A stretch of DNA of 40,279 nt from Bacillota bacterium (GCA_009780375.1 WRAD01000007.1:1-40279), one strand, 5' to 3'. Shown: positions 6,641 to 15,134, counted from the first letter of the stretch. Numbers and translations are program-made. Notes: generated by a model from the letters alone, not told the origin.

Positions 6641-6895
6641 CTAAAAACAAAAGGAGTTTGAAAACGAAATCGCTGTTGTTAAGGGTGTCACTTGTTGGCA
6701 CTTTTTTGCTTGTATTGGTTGCAATCGGTGTTGTCTAAAATGGCAGACCAAAACTGGGGCGGTTTTCGGCGGTGCAAGCACTCGCCGAAAAACCCGCCCT
6801 GCCAAGCAGTTCTTGTACCTTGCCATTTTTTACGACAACACCACTCGATTTTGCAATTGTAATTCCAAATCGCACAAAATCAAAAAATGCTATCG
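6605..6895. repeat. Hairpin-forming repeat, copy 2
   Basis: Partner of the repeat at 185-480. Its stems are 6719-6727/6846-6856, 6728-6735/6834-6841, 6736-6745/6821-6832, 6752-6756/6807-6811, 6757-6762/6794-6799, and 6763-6775/6778-6791. Against copy 1, AAGCGA/TCGCTT becomes AACTG/CAGTT, GGCGGT/ACCGCC becomes GGGCGG/CCGCCC, and TTGCC/GGCAA becomes TTGTC/GACAA, each keeping pairing. AAAAGGAGTTTGAAA (6649-6663) is a ribosome site with no ATG after it. The frame behind it (ACG 6664 to TAA 6738) codes for a short hydrophobic peptide resembling a broken signal peptide. Confidence 0.7.
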
Positions 6896-6901
6896 CACAA
6901 T

Positions 6902-6930
6902 TTGACATTTTCTTTGTTTCTGCGTATACT
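6902..6930 (+). promoter_or_regulatory. Consensus promoter of the GLUG lipoprotein
   Basis: TTGACA (6902-6907), a 17-nt spacer and TATACT (6925-6930), directly after repeat copy 2 and about 33 nt before the ATG. Confidence 0.8.
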
Positions 6931-6963
6931 AATGTCAATTCAATCTTGAAAGGAGATTTTTAC

Positions 6964-8667
6964 ATGAGAAAATTAAAACTGCTTGGAATGTTCGCCGTGT
7001 GCTTAACCATGATTGGCTTTGGTGCATTTTTCTTGACTGGGTGCGGTGGAAATGGTGAGACACCTGCTCCCACTGTTACCGCAGTTAATGTCACACCGCA
7101 AACAAGGTCATTTACGACACTAGGGGCAAGTTATACATTTCAAGCCAATGTAGTGGGAAATAACTCGCCAAGCCAAGATGTGACATGGTTGTCAAGCCAC
7201 CCAAGTATTGTGACAGTGAATAATGTCGGACTTGCTCAACTCGTGGCAACTGCAACGACAAACCAAGAAGTCACTATTACGGCAACATCAGTTGCCAATA
7301 CTTCTATCAGTGGTGTAGCAAAAATCAGTGTGAATGTAAATATCCCCTTGATATTCAACTCAGGCACAGGAACACCTGACAGGAATTGGTATGAACCTGC
7401 ACAAAATGAGTTTGAAATTTGGACGGCAGACGAATTAGCAGGATTTGCTCAATTAGTAAATCGAACATATGGCACTGGAAACGGACGAAGTTTCAACAAT
7501 AAGACTGTAAGATTAATGGCAAATATTGATTTAAGCGAACACTATGGCGAAACATTTAATGACGGAAAAGGTTGGATTCCTATAGGTTTTAATCTTAATA
7601 GTGGTTCATGGACTTTTCACGGAACATTCGATGGAAATGGAAAAACTATTAAGGGCTTGTATATTAATCAAAGCGAAGTTGCATCTTTCGGTTTATTTGG
7701 TATAGTAGCGGCTGGTGCAACTATCAAGAATTTGACACTCATAGATGTTGACATTACGTCAACCGAAGATTTTGCTATGGCGGGTGGTCTTGTAGGTCAT
7801 TTCCGCAATCAAAGAGATGGTGCTAGTGTTGCCGTCATCGGTTTGATTGAAAACGTCCATGTAACTGGAAATATAATTGGACATGGTCGAGTTGGTGGTA
7901 TTGTAGGGGTTGCCGATGGAATGACAGGGTTGCCACGTTATGTTACTGTTCGACGTTCAAGTTTTGTTGGAAAGGTTGAAGCAACAACAGGCGGTTTCGT
8001 AGGTGGAATAGCAGGGGCATTGACTGGAAACATAGACCAATGTTTTGTAAATGCAGAAATACTAGGTCCAGGTGGTGGAATAGTAGGTCAATTTACAGTC
8101 ACGGCTGATACAAATGGGGTAACGAACAATATCGCAAAGGGCTCTGTTATTTCTACTGATGGCAGGGGTGTTGCCGCAGGAATTGCAAACTCCGCCGCAG
8201 GAATTGTTAGGAACAATATTGCAATGAACACTATAAACTCAATGCCATCAGCGGAAATTCCAAACCAATCCATAACGGCAGGTGGAATTGTAGGAACATC
8301 AAGACAGTTAATCGGCGAATGGACAAACACACGCAATAACGTTGCACTTAATCCAAAAGTTATTGGAAATACAAACCTAAGTGTAGGGGCAAATATAAGA
8401 GTCAACAGAGTTGTTGGTGATTTTGTTCAAGGAGTAGGAATTTTTAGTAACAACTATGCACTTGATACAATGGAAAACCAAGACGGAAATACAGAATGGG
8501 CAAGAACAGGTCACAACCAAATGGGTGGCGAAAATGTTGCAAACAGTCAACTTATATTGGCAACATTTTGGACAACCGAAACAAACTGGTATGGGAATGG
8601 TTGGGATACAGATATTTGGCATATTGCCAATGGTGCTTTGCCAATTCTACAATGGTTGCGAAATTAA
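6964..8667 (+). CDS. Surface lipoprotein with Ig-like domain and GLUG repeats
   Basis: A 567-residue exported lipoprotein. The signal peptide ends in FLTGC (Cys27). Residues ~36-125 look like a bacterial Ig-like (Big_2) domain: VTAVNVTPQTRSF, then VTWLSSHPSIVTVNNVG. After a linker, WTADELAGFAQLVN starts a Gly-rich region with GLUG-type repeats (GLFGIV, GGLVGHF, GGIVGV, GGIAGA, GGIVGQF), usual in beta-helical adhesin-like surface proteins. The start is fixed by AAAGGAG 8 nt before the ATG; the open frame continues upstream only through repeat copy 2. Probable role is attachment or matrix binding at the cell surface; the ligand is unknown. Confidence 0.85.
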   Translation: MRKLKLLGMFAVCLTMIGFGAFFLTGCGGNGETPAPTVTAVNVTPQTRSFTTLGASYTFQANVVGNNSPSQDVTWLSSHPSIVTVNNVGLAQLVATATTNQEVTITATSVANTSISGVAKISVNVNIPLIFNSGTGTPDRNWYEPAQNEFEIWTADELAGFAQLVNRTYGTGNGRSFNNKTVRLMANIDLSEHYGETFNDGKGWIPIGFNLNSGSWTFHGTFDGNGKTIKGLYINQSEVASFGLFGIVAAGATIKNLTLIDVDITSTEDFAMAGGLVGHFRNQRDGASVAVIGLIENVHVTGNIIGHGRVGGIVGVADGMTGLPRYVTVRRSSFVGKVEATTGGFVGGIAGALTGNIDQCFVNAEILGPGGGIVGQFTVTADTNGVTNNIAKGSVISTDGRGVAAGIANSAAGIVRNNIAMNTINSMPSAEIPNQSITAGGIVGTSRQLIGEWTNTRNNVALNPKVIGNTNLSVGANIRVNRVVGDFVQGVGIFSNNYALDTMENQDGNTEWARTGHNQMGGENVANSQLILATFWTTETNWYGNGWDTDIWHIANGALPILQWLRN

Positions 8668-8689
8668 GAACACGTTTTGAAAAGAATTG

Positions 8690-8740
8690 CCCGAAAGGTT
8701 TTTTCTTTTCGGCTCAAGGGAAACGGTTTTGGCTTGGGTG
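8690..8740. other. Inverted repeats downstream of the GLUG lipoprotein
   Basis: CCGAAA and TTTCGG (about 8692-8712) form a weak hairpin spanning a T-run, a possible terminator for the lipoprotein gene. CTCAAG and CTTGGG (8713-8737) form another. CTCAAGGGAAACG at 8713-8725 is identical to 3620-3632. Confidence 0.35.
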
Positions 8741-8762
8741 GATATGCGACGTTGGATGCGTG

Positions 8763-8900
8763 TTGCTTTTGCGTGTCCTCTCGCCTTTGGGGGTTAGCAC
8801 AACTCACAAAAACTTTGCAAGGGTAAAATGCACGTTCCGCCCTTGCAAAGTTTTTGCGGTTGTGCTGTTTAGTTTACGGCGAGAGGGAAACGCAAAGCAA
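8763..8900. repeat. Long near-perfect hairpin (about 138 nt)
   Basis: Nested arms: TTGCTTTTGCGT (8763-8774) with ACGCAAAGCAA (8890-8900); CCTCTCGCC (8777-8785) with GGCGAGAGG (8878-8886); AGCACAAC (8796-8803) with GTTGTGCT (8859-8866); and a perfect 17-bp stem 8807-8823 with 8840-8856, around a 16-nt loop. There is no T-run, so it is not an ordinary terminator. It ends 9 nt from the stop codon of the ASCH gene, which itself follows a rep remnant. It could be a replication hairpin of the integrated element, but that is inference. Confidence 0.75.
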
Positions 8901-8908
8901 GCACAGGG

Positions 8909-9601
8909 TCATTTTTGTTTTTTCGGTTTTAATGGAAAGACAGGTTCGCCATTTATCATTTCGTATTCATAATGTGCAGGATAGCCTATATCGTCCTCTT
9001 TGACTTGCAGGGTTTCAAGTAAGGCGGTTATGCGTTTGCGGTGTTCAACAAGCACCCATTTGAAAATGTCGTGGTTTAGTGGGTCGGTGTTGGCAAAAAA
9101 TAGTTCAGGGTGAACGTCAACATATTTTGTAAGTGCTTCTAAAATATCATCATTCGTGTCGATGTTTTTTGAAAGTTTGCGTTGCAGTTTAGTTGCACTT
9201 TTGACAAGACCTTGAATATAGGCGGACATTTCGCCCTCTGTCATTTCCTCGATTGGTTTATATGTTGGGTCAAGTTCAAACACAATGCCGATTACACCAT
9301 ATTTTTTTTCGTCCTCTGCCGTGTAAAACTTGCGTAGGTGCTGTGGGTCTGGTGTTTCATTGTCACGATAGCCAAGACGTTTTTTGTCGGTACGTGAAAA
9401 CAGTTCCGCAAAGGACGAGTAACGCATAAAGCCTGTCACACGTGCAAAAAGTTTTTCGCTTTCAGTTTCGTTGTAAAAGCAGATTATATCACGGACTTTG
9501 ACTTTTTTTCGTTTCTCGTCAAACAAGCGAAGTTCAACAGTTTTTTCGCCGTTTTTAATTCGTGCAAACGAATTGTTTGTCAAGTGCATTAAATGTTTCA
9601 T
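8909..9601 (-). CDS. ASCH-domain protein with C-terminal extension
   Basis: A 230-residue protein. The first ~115 residues fit the ASCH (PUA-like, putative RNA-binding) fold: SFARIKNGEKTVELRLFDEKR, KVRDIICFYN, LFARVTGFMRYSSFAELF, then KKYGVIGIVFEL. The ~115-residue C-terminal part is mixed helical and ends in a Lys/Pro-rich tail; I do not recognise it. GAGGTGGG lies 3-4 nt before the ATG, and ATGA overlaps the stop of the rep remnant, so both were once co-translated. It probably belonged to the same mobile replicon. Function is unknown; ASCH proteins are thought to bind RNA or modified nucleotides. Confidence 0.72.
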   Translation of the reverse strand: MKHLMHLTNNSFARIKNGEKTVELRLFDEKRKKVKVRDIICFYNETESEKLFARVTGFMRYSSFAELFSRTDKKRLGYRDNETPDPQHLRKFYTAEDEKKYGVIGIVFELDPTYKPIEEMTEGEMSAYIQGLVKSATKLQRKLSKNIDTNDDILEALTKYVDVHPELFFANTDPLNHDIFKWVLVEHRKRITALLETLQVKEDDIGYPAHYEYEMINGEPVFPLKPKKQK

Positions 9602-9972
9602 AAACCCACCTCGCTTAAATCAATTTGTTTTATATCCTGTGGCAACAATTCTATTGTAGCATTTTGCGATTTCAAAGTTTCGATAACCTCGTCCGTTGGT
9701 CTGCCTTTTTGCCAAATGTAATGGTTGCGTGCAGGCATATAGATAATCTCGCCGATACGATTGACAAAGCCATCATAACTTGGTTGTTCGCCGTCTTGCC
9801 GTGCTTTGACATATTGCTCGCTTAGTGGATAGTTGGAAACAATGAAAACTTTGGTGTAAATTGCAAGGCGGTTTGTTTGCCGTGCGTTGAGATACAACGG
9901 CTCGCCCTCTATATAATCGTTCATTTCGGTTAGTGGCAGTTGATGTTTGAACTCGTCAAAGATGAACTTCTG
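9598..9972 (-). pseudogene. 3' fragment of a CRESS/plasmid-type Rep (SF3 helicase) gene
   Basis: The frame is open from 9972 and has lost everything upstream. The remaining ~125 residues begin KFIFDEFKHQLPL, a Walker B-like motif, then YIEGEPLYLNARQTNRLA and YTKVFIVSNYPLSEQY. This matches the end of the superfamily 3 helicase domain of Rep proteins in CRESS-DNA viruses and related bacterial plasmids (FDEF, then a Gly-Tyr-Pro-Leu/Arg segment, then V-I-S-N of motif C). The HUH nuclease part and Walker A are absent, and a stop lies immediately upstream. An ATG at 9922-9924 gives a 108-residue ORF that could not act as a helicase. It is a relic of an integrated rolling-circle replicon. Confidence 0.72.
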
Positions 9973-10036
9973 TTAATATCAAACTGTCGAATTTACAGAA
10001 TTCTTAAACAAATCCAACATCATGTGCGTCAATTAA

Positions 10037-10066
10037 TCGACAAAAATAATTAATTGCTCATATATA
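10037..10066 (+). promoter_or_regulatory. Promoter of the patatin gene
   Basis: TCGACA (10037-10042), an 18-nt spacer, TATATA (10061-10066), then 6 nt to the ATG at 10073. No Shine-Dalgarno is present; a leaderless start is likely. Confidence 0.6.
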
Positions 10067-10072
10067 ACCAAT

Positions 10073-10867
10073 ATGAAAAAGAAAGTTGCTCTTGTTCTTG
10101 GTGCCGGTGGTGCCCGAGGCTTTTGTCACATCGGAGTTATAGAAGTTTTAAAAGAAAATAAAATTCCAATTGATATTATCACAGGGTGTTCTATGGGGGC
10201 ATTAATTGGCGGTGGCTTTGCCGCAGGTGTTTCTGATGAACAAATGCGTGCAATAGCAAATAAAGTAACCAATAAAACGGTTTTCGATTTTGAATTTCGC
10301 ATTTTAAGAAGTTTATTAAGGGGTACAGGTCTTGCAAGAGGCGACAGAGCAATGCGACTGTTTAACCAGCATGCAGGGCCAAATACACAAATTGAAGATT
10401 GCGAAATCAAATTCGCCGCAATTGCAACCGATTTAAATACGCACAGTCTTCATATGTTTAAAAGCGGTTCTCTTTCAACCGCCGTTCGTGCAAGTATTTC
10501 AATTCCCGCACTATTTCGTCCGGTGTGCATTGATGATAAAATTCTTGTTGACGGTGGTGTGCTTAAACGCATGCCTATCGCCGAAGCCAGACAACTTGGG
10601 GCAGATATAATAATTGCCGTTGATGCGGTTGGTTCACCAAATGACATTTCATCAGTTACTACACTTGGGGTTTTGGATATGTCATATCAACTTATGGATT
10701 GGAGAAGTGCAAGGCACGAAGGCAGAGAAGCAGATATCTTGATAATTCCTGAGCTGGGTTCAAGATCAAGTCTTTCATTTAACAATAATACAGAAATCAT
10801 AGAGCAGGGAAGAATCGCCGCGACAAAGGCATTGCCACAAATCAAAAGGCTTGTTGGAATCAAATAA
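10073..10867 (+). CDS. Patatin-like phospholipase (RssA/YchK type)
   Basis: A 264-residue cytoplasmic serine acylhydrolase of the bacterial patatin family. The oxyanion-hole loop is GAGGARG (10-16). The nucleophile elbow GCSMG has Ser40, and the dyad Asp160 lies in VDGG. No signal peptide or transmembrane segment is visible. Length fits the small RssA-like subfamily. It is expected to hydrolyse lipid esters; the physiological substrate is unknown. It lies 47 nt upstream of fhs on the same strand, but fhs has its own -10 box. Confidence 0.88.
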   Translation: MKKKVALVLGAGGARGFCHIGVIEVLKENKIPIDIITGCSMGALIGGGFAAGVSDEQMRAIANKVTNKTVFDFEFRILRSLLRGTGLARGDRAMRLFNQHAGPNTQIEDCEIKFAAIATDLNTHSLHMFKSGSLSTAVRASISIPALFRPVCIDDKILVDGGVLKRMPIAEARQLGADIIIAVDAVGSPNDISSVTTLGVLDMSYQLMDWRSARHEGREADILIIPELGSRSSLSFNNNTEIIEQGRIAATKALPQIKRLVGIK

Positions 10868-10914
10868 TTTGAATACTTTCACTGAAATTTCGACTTGTAT
10901 GCTAGACTGGTAAC

Positions 10915-12603
10915 ATGGAAAAGGTTAAATCAGATATTGAAATAGCGACAGGCATAATCCCAAAACATATAGCTTTGGTTGCAAAAGAGGCGGGTATTTC
11001 TGAATCAACACTTGAACTCTATGGCTATAACAAAGCCAAAATAGATTTTTCTAAACTTGGAAACTTACAAAATAAAGGGAACAAAAAATCTAAACTTGTT
11101 CTTGTAACCGCAATATCGCCAACGCCAATGGGTGAGGGCAAAACCACAACAACAATAGGACTTGGTGATGCTCTAAGACGTCTTGGTGAAAAAACAATAG
11201 TTGCACTTCGTGAACCTTCACTTGGCCCTGTATTTGGTGTTAAAGGTGGGGCAACAGGCGGAGGCTATGCTCAAGTTATTCCAATGGAAGACATTAACTT
11301 GCATTTTACTGGTGATTTTCATGCGATTACAAGTGCAAATAATTTATTATCCGCAATGATCGACAATCATATTTGGCATGGTAATGAACTTGAACTTGAT
11401 ACGACAAATATTACTTGGAAACGTGTAATGGATATGAACGATAGGGCATTACGCAATGTCGAATTACAGGTAAAATCAAAAAACCCAGAAAGCAATAATA
11501 ATCGTGCAGATGGTTTCGACATAACTGTAGCCAGTGAAATTATGGCAATATTATGCCTATGTAACGATATTCATGATCTTAAAGTGCGTCTTGGAAATAT
11601 AATCATAGGGTTTAACATAAAAGGCGAGCCAATTACCGCATCCGATGTAAACGCACATGGGGCAATGACGGTGCTTCTTAAAAATGCAATTAAACCAAAC
11701 TTGGTACAAACGCTTGAAGGTACACCTGCAATTATTCATGGAGGTCCTTTTGCAAATATTGCTCATGGCTGTAATTCGGTTATTGCAACCAAAACTGCAC
11801 TTGGGCTTGCAGATTACACGGTAACCGAGGCAGGCTTTGGTGCGGATCTTGGTATGGAAAAATTTATCAACATTAAATGTCCAAAACTTGGCAGACGGCC
11901 AGATGTTATTGTTCTTGTTGCAACAATAAGGGCGTTAAAATTCCATGGAGGTGGTGCACTTCAAGAGGGTATTAAAACCAACTTGTTTATACATATTGAT
12001 AATATAAGAAACATATTTGGATTGAATGTGGTCGTTGCAATTAACAAGTTTACAACCGATACATTGCAAGAAATCGATCTTGTCAAAGAAGAGTGTAACA
12101 ATATTGGTATACAGGCAGTTGTAAACGAAAGTTGGGCATGTGGAGGCAAAGGGGCAGAACATCTTGCAAGTACAGTTATAAATGCTTGTAACGAACAATA
12201 TTCAAATGAACAAATATCTAATAATTCATTATATTTGGTGAATGATACAATAGAAAACAAAATCAAGGCAATCGCAACAAAAATCTATCGCACGACACAA
12301 ATAGAATTTACAAAAAACGCACTTTTACAAGTCGCAAAAATTAAACAATTACCAAACATAAATCTTCCAATCTGTATTGCAAGGCCTACATACATACTTG
12401 CCGACATGGTAAATGCAAGTCAAGAAAAAAAGCCTATTGCATTCGGAATGCCGATTAAAATCACATCGGTTAAACTTAATGCCGGCGCAAGATTTATCGT
12501 AGCCAAATGTGGCACAATTATGACAATGCCTGGCTTACCTAAAATTACTGCTGCACAAACAATTGATATTGATTCTGATGGAAATACAATAGGGTTATTT
12601 TAA
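10915..12603 (+). CDS. fhs: Formate-tetrahydrofolate ligase
   Basis: A 562-residue enzyme that makes 10-formyl-THF from formate, THF and ATP, feeding purine synthesis or reductive one-carbon metabolism. The N-terminus DIEIATGIIPKHIALVAKEAG is typical, followed by ATP loop TPMGEGKTTTTIGLGDAL (from 69) and EPSLGPVFGVKGGATGGGYA. HGGPFANIAHGC and TEAGFGADLGMEKF also match. Length is normal for the family (about 555-560). TAGACT (10903-10908) lies 6 nt before the ATG. It ends 4 nt from the convergent acpS stop, with no room for a classical terminator. Confidence 0.95.
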   Translation: MEKVKSDIEIATGIIPKHIALVAKEAGISESTLELYGYNKAKIDFSKLGNLQNKGNKKSKLVLVTAISPTPMGEGKTTTTIGLGDALRRLGEKTIVALREPSLGPVFGVKGGATGGGYAQVIPMEDINLHFTGDFHAITSANNLLSAMIDNHIWHGNELELDTTNITWKRVMDMNDRALRNVELQVKSKNPESNNNRADGFDITVASEIMAILCLCNDIHDLKVRLGNIIIGFNIKGEPITASDVNAHGAMTVLLKNAIKPNLVQTLEGTPAIIHGGPFANIAHGCNSVIATKTALGLADYTVTEAGFGADLGMEKFINIKCPKLGRRPDVIVLVATIRALKFHGGGALQEGIKTNLFIHIDNIRNIFGLNVVVAINKFTTDTLQEIDLVKEECNNIGIQAVVNESWACGGKGAEHLASTVINACNEQYSNEQISNNSLYLVNDTIENKIKAIATKIYRTTQIEFTKNALLQVAKIKQLPNINLPICIARPTYILADMVNASQEKKPIAFGMPIKITSVKLNAGARFIVAKCGTIMTMPGLPKITAAQTIDIDSDGNTIGLF

Positions 12604-12607
12604 AAAA

Positions 12608-12994
12608 TTATTTCCAAGTCATCACGCAAACCGCAACCGCTAAATCTCCAGTATGACTTATACTAAGTGCTAGCGTCGGAATAACTGGCATTGATTGCCT
12701 GACACTATCAGGTGTTTTGGTCTCAGAAATTAATTGATTAAAGAGTTTAATATCTTTAATCTTGTAATATGGCATACCATGTTCGTCATGCAAAACCTCA
12801 ATTTGTGGCAACTTTGAATGCAATATTCCTGTTCCCAATGCCTTGAAAAAAGCCTCCTTGGCACAATAAATTCCGGTTGCCGTCTGTGGTTGATTTATAC
12901 CTTTTTTCTTAATATAATCAATTTCATATAAAGAAAAAATTTTTTCCATATGCATGAATTCTCGTACCACCTGAATATCAATTCCAATTTTCAT
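12608..12994 (-). CDS. acpS: Holo-[acyl-carrier-protein] synthase
   Basis: A 128-residue phosphopantetheinyl transferase of AcpS type, which activates ACP for fatty-acid synthesis using CoA. The metal-binding start is MKIGIDIQVV; YCAKEAFFKALGTG and LALSISHTGDLAVAV are the other conserved blocks. GAGG about 6 nt before the ATG serves as ribosome site. It sits 31 nt after recX in a folC-recX-acpS string on the minus strand, so it is probably expressed with them. Confidence 0.92.
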   Translation of the reverse strand: MKIGIDIQVVREFMHMEKIFSLYEIDYIKKKGINQPQTATGIYCAKEAFFKALGTGILHSKLPQIEVLHDEHGMPYYKIKDIKLFNQLISETKTPDSVRQSMPVIPTLALSISHTGDLAVAVCVMTWK

Positions 12995-13025
12995 TTATAC
13001 CTCAAACTTGTTTCAAGTGATTCAG

Positions 13026-13781
13026 TTATTCAACTGGCTTGATTTGCTCTCTTAATTTCTTTAATTCATCCTTAAGTTCACGCTTTCTTGCTTTCATCTC
13101 TTCTTTTGCTTGTCTAAATTGTTTATATTTACTTTGATACTCTTCTACTTTTTCTGGATTAATCTCACTTTCCCGTTTCGCATCTTCTATGATGCGATTG
13201 ATTAAATCAAAATCAAAGCCTTTACTTCCCAAATATCGATAAAGTTTCTGCATGCTTTTATCATCTCGACCCTTAGAACGCAAATATTTTTCTGCAATTT
13301 TTTTTGCAAGTTCCTCCTGCGTCTCTCCCTCAACAAGTCCTAATGCCTGTTCAATAAGTTCCGTGTCAACACCGCGCATATAAAGTTTATTTCGGATATT
13401 ACCTGCACCAAGTTTTCCACTTTTTTGTTCTGCAAACATTTGTGCATATGCCTCGTCATTAATATAACTGCTTGTTTTTAAGCGATTAACAATTCGCTTG
13501 ACGGTTTCGGGACTTGCATCTTTTCTGAAAAGATACTGGGTTATTTCACGTTCGGTTCTAGGACTTCGTAAAATATAGTTAATCGCCCTGCCATACAAGT
13601 CATTTTCTCCACTTGCCTTGAGAAGTTTTGCCAAGTCTTCATCGGTACATTCTTTATCTCTTGTGATGCTGTATTTAACCGCAGTATCAAGACTTATCCC
13701 ACAAAAAAACTCACCTTCAACGTAAACGTTTATTCTGTCTTTATTTGTCTTTTGAACTTCCAAAGAAGTAATTCTAGGCAT
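13026..13781 (-). CDS. recX: Regulatory protein RecX
   Basis: A 251-residue RecX-family protein that modulates RecA filaments. Helical repeats typical of the family are visible: YAINYILRSPRTEREITQYL, ETVKRIVNRLKTSSYINDEA and FAEQKSGKLGAGNIRNKLYMRG (shown only in part by motif). An N-terminal ~50-residue beta segment precedes them, as in Firmicute RecX. The C-terminal ~50 residues form a strongly charged Lys/Glu-rich helix, longer than usual. GGGAG precedes the ATG by about 5 nt. It lies 27 nt downstream of folC. Confidence 0.85.
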   Translation of the reverse strand: MPRITSLEVQKTNKDRINVYVEGEFFCGISLDTAVKYSITRDKECTDEDLAKLLKASGENDLYGRAINYILRSPRTEREITQYLFRKDASPETVKRIVNRLKTSSYINDEAYAQMFAEQKSGKLGAGNIRNKLYMRGVDTELIEQALGLVEGETQEELAKKIAEKYLRSKGRDDKSMQKLYRYLGSKGFDFDLINRIIEDAKRESEINPEKVEEYQSKYKQFRQAKEEMKARKRELKDELKKLREQIKPVE

Positions 13782-13808
13782 ACGTACTCCCTATATTATT
13801 CTATCACA

Positions 13809-15128
13809 TCATTTATCCATAATGTCTTTTACATTTTTATATATTGAATGACCACCAATAATCATAATGGCGGCATCATGTCCATGTTCTTTAATTGCTC
13901 CAGAAAGCGCATCGGGAAAATTATTAATGCAATATGCAATAGAATGCGTTCGTCTCTTTGCAATATAATCGGTCACCGAGTAGCGTTTGTCCGATTTTAC
14001 ATATGCATCAAACAATTCATCTGCAAGGTAAAAATTGCTGCCTATGCCATTAGTAAAAATAATATTTCCACCTCTTGGCATATGTTTTGCAAGTACCGCC
14101 ATAAAAACATCTAGATTTTTACTTTTTTCTAAAACAACAATAAAGACTGTTTTTTTAATGTTCCCCCAAAAATAATCCTCAACATTTTGCATAAGTGCTT
14201 TTAGGCCGCTTAAATTACTTGCACTGTCGAAAATTACAAGTGGTTTTCTAGACATAACCTCAAACATAGATGCGGTGTCGACACCTGCAAAACCATTTTC
14301 AATGTGATTTGTCTCTATATTAAATCCAATGTTATTTAACAAAGCAAAACATTCTAAAGCAATAGCAGTATTAATGCCTTGATGACGACCTTTCAGTGCG
14401 GTAAAATAATGATTTCCACCATAAGTCAAGCGCATAGGTTTTGAAATATTAAAGTGTGTTGTTTCTGTGTTCTTAGATGCAACGCGAATAATATCTGCAT
14501 TCATTGCAATCGCCTTGTTTGTTATAATTGTTAAAGATGTCGAAAAATTACTTGTAATGACAGGCGTGTTTTGTTTTATAATGCCAACAATGTCCTCGGT
14601 AATTTCCCCTAATCTATCACCAGCATCAGAATCTATTTTAGTAATCACAGACACAAGAGGAGATATAATATTGGTACTGTCAAACAAACCGCCAAAAGAC
14701 GATTCGACAAGGGCAATATCAACTTGATATTTTGCAAAATGCATAAATGCCACACTTGTTAAAATATCTCTGCGATTTACATAAATATTCGCTTCTTGTT
14801 GTTCTTTGACAAGTGGTTTCAAAACCTCAAGATATTCTTCAATTTCTTCGTCTGTAATATTTTCGCCATTTATTTGGATTTGTTCACCAAACTCATATGT
14901 ATATCGGCTTGCGAATTTACCTACCTTGTATCCTGCACAACATAAAACAGAAAACAAAGTATTAATAACACTCGTCTTGCCATTTGTACCTGCAACATGA
15001 ATTGATTTAAATTGTTTATGTGGGTTTTCAAGTTTCGTCATAAGGGAGGTAATACATTCTAAAAATTGACCTTTCTTGTTGCGGCATGGGGTATCCTCAA
15101 AATCGTCAAGATATTCCAAATATTTCAT
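13809..15128 (-). CDS. folC: Folylpolyglutamate synthase / Mur-ligase-type FolC
   Basis: A 439-residue ATP-dependent ligase that adds glutamates to folates, retaining them in the cell. P-loop AGTNGKTS (46-53) is preceded by SIHV. NGENITDEEIEEYLE, VALVESSFGGLFDSTNI and FALLNNIGFNIETNHIENGF are Mur-ligase/FolC blocks, and VIFDSASNLSGLKALMQ replaces the usual Asp-Gly-Ala-His segment of FolC. That last change is unusual and could alter substrate. TAGACT lies 6 nt before the ATG with TTGTTT 17 nt further up, so a leaderless start is likely. It is the first gene of folC-recX-acpS. Confidence 0.85.
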   Translation of the reverse strand: MKYLEYLDDFEDTPCRNKKGQFLECITSLMTKLENPHKQFKSIHVAGTNGKTSVINTLFSVLCCAGYKVGKFASRYTYEFGEQIQINGENITDEEIEEYLEVLKPLVKEQQEANIYVNRRDILTSVAFMHFAKYQVDIALVESSFGGLFDSTNIISPLVSVITKIDSDAGDRLGEITEDIVGIIKQNTPVITSNFSTSLTIITNKAIAMNADIIRVASKNTETTHFNISKPMRLTYGGNHYFTALKGRHQGINTAIALECFALLNNIGFNIETNHIENGFAGVDTASMFEVMSRKPLVIFDSASNLSGLKALMQNVEDYFWGNIKKTVFIVVLEKSKNLDVFMAVLAKHMPRGGNIIFTNGIGSNFYLADELFDAYVKSDKRYSVTDYIAKRRTHSIAYCINNFPDALSGAIKEHGHDAAIMIIGGHSIYKNVKDIMDK

Positions 15129-15134
15129 GACAAA

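Noticed and set aside
6772..6963. Upstream extension of the GLUG lipoprotein frame
   Set aside because: It lies in repeat copy 2 and upstream of the TTGACA/TATACT promoter; a proper lipoprotein signal starts at 6964 behind AAAGGAG.
8745..8775. attC-like core GTTGGAT near the long hairpin
   Set aside because: The seven-base match is not placed correctly relative to the hairpin arms, there is no partner core site and no integron integrase in the window.
8496..8972. 158-codon frame across the lipoprotein end and long hairpin
   Set aside because: Overlaps the GLUG gene in another frame and passes through the palindrome; composition is not protein-like.
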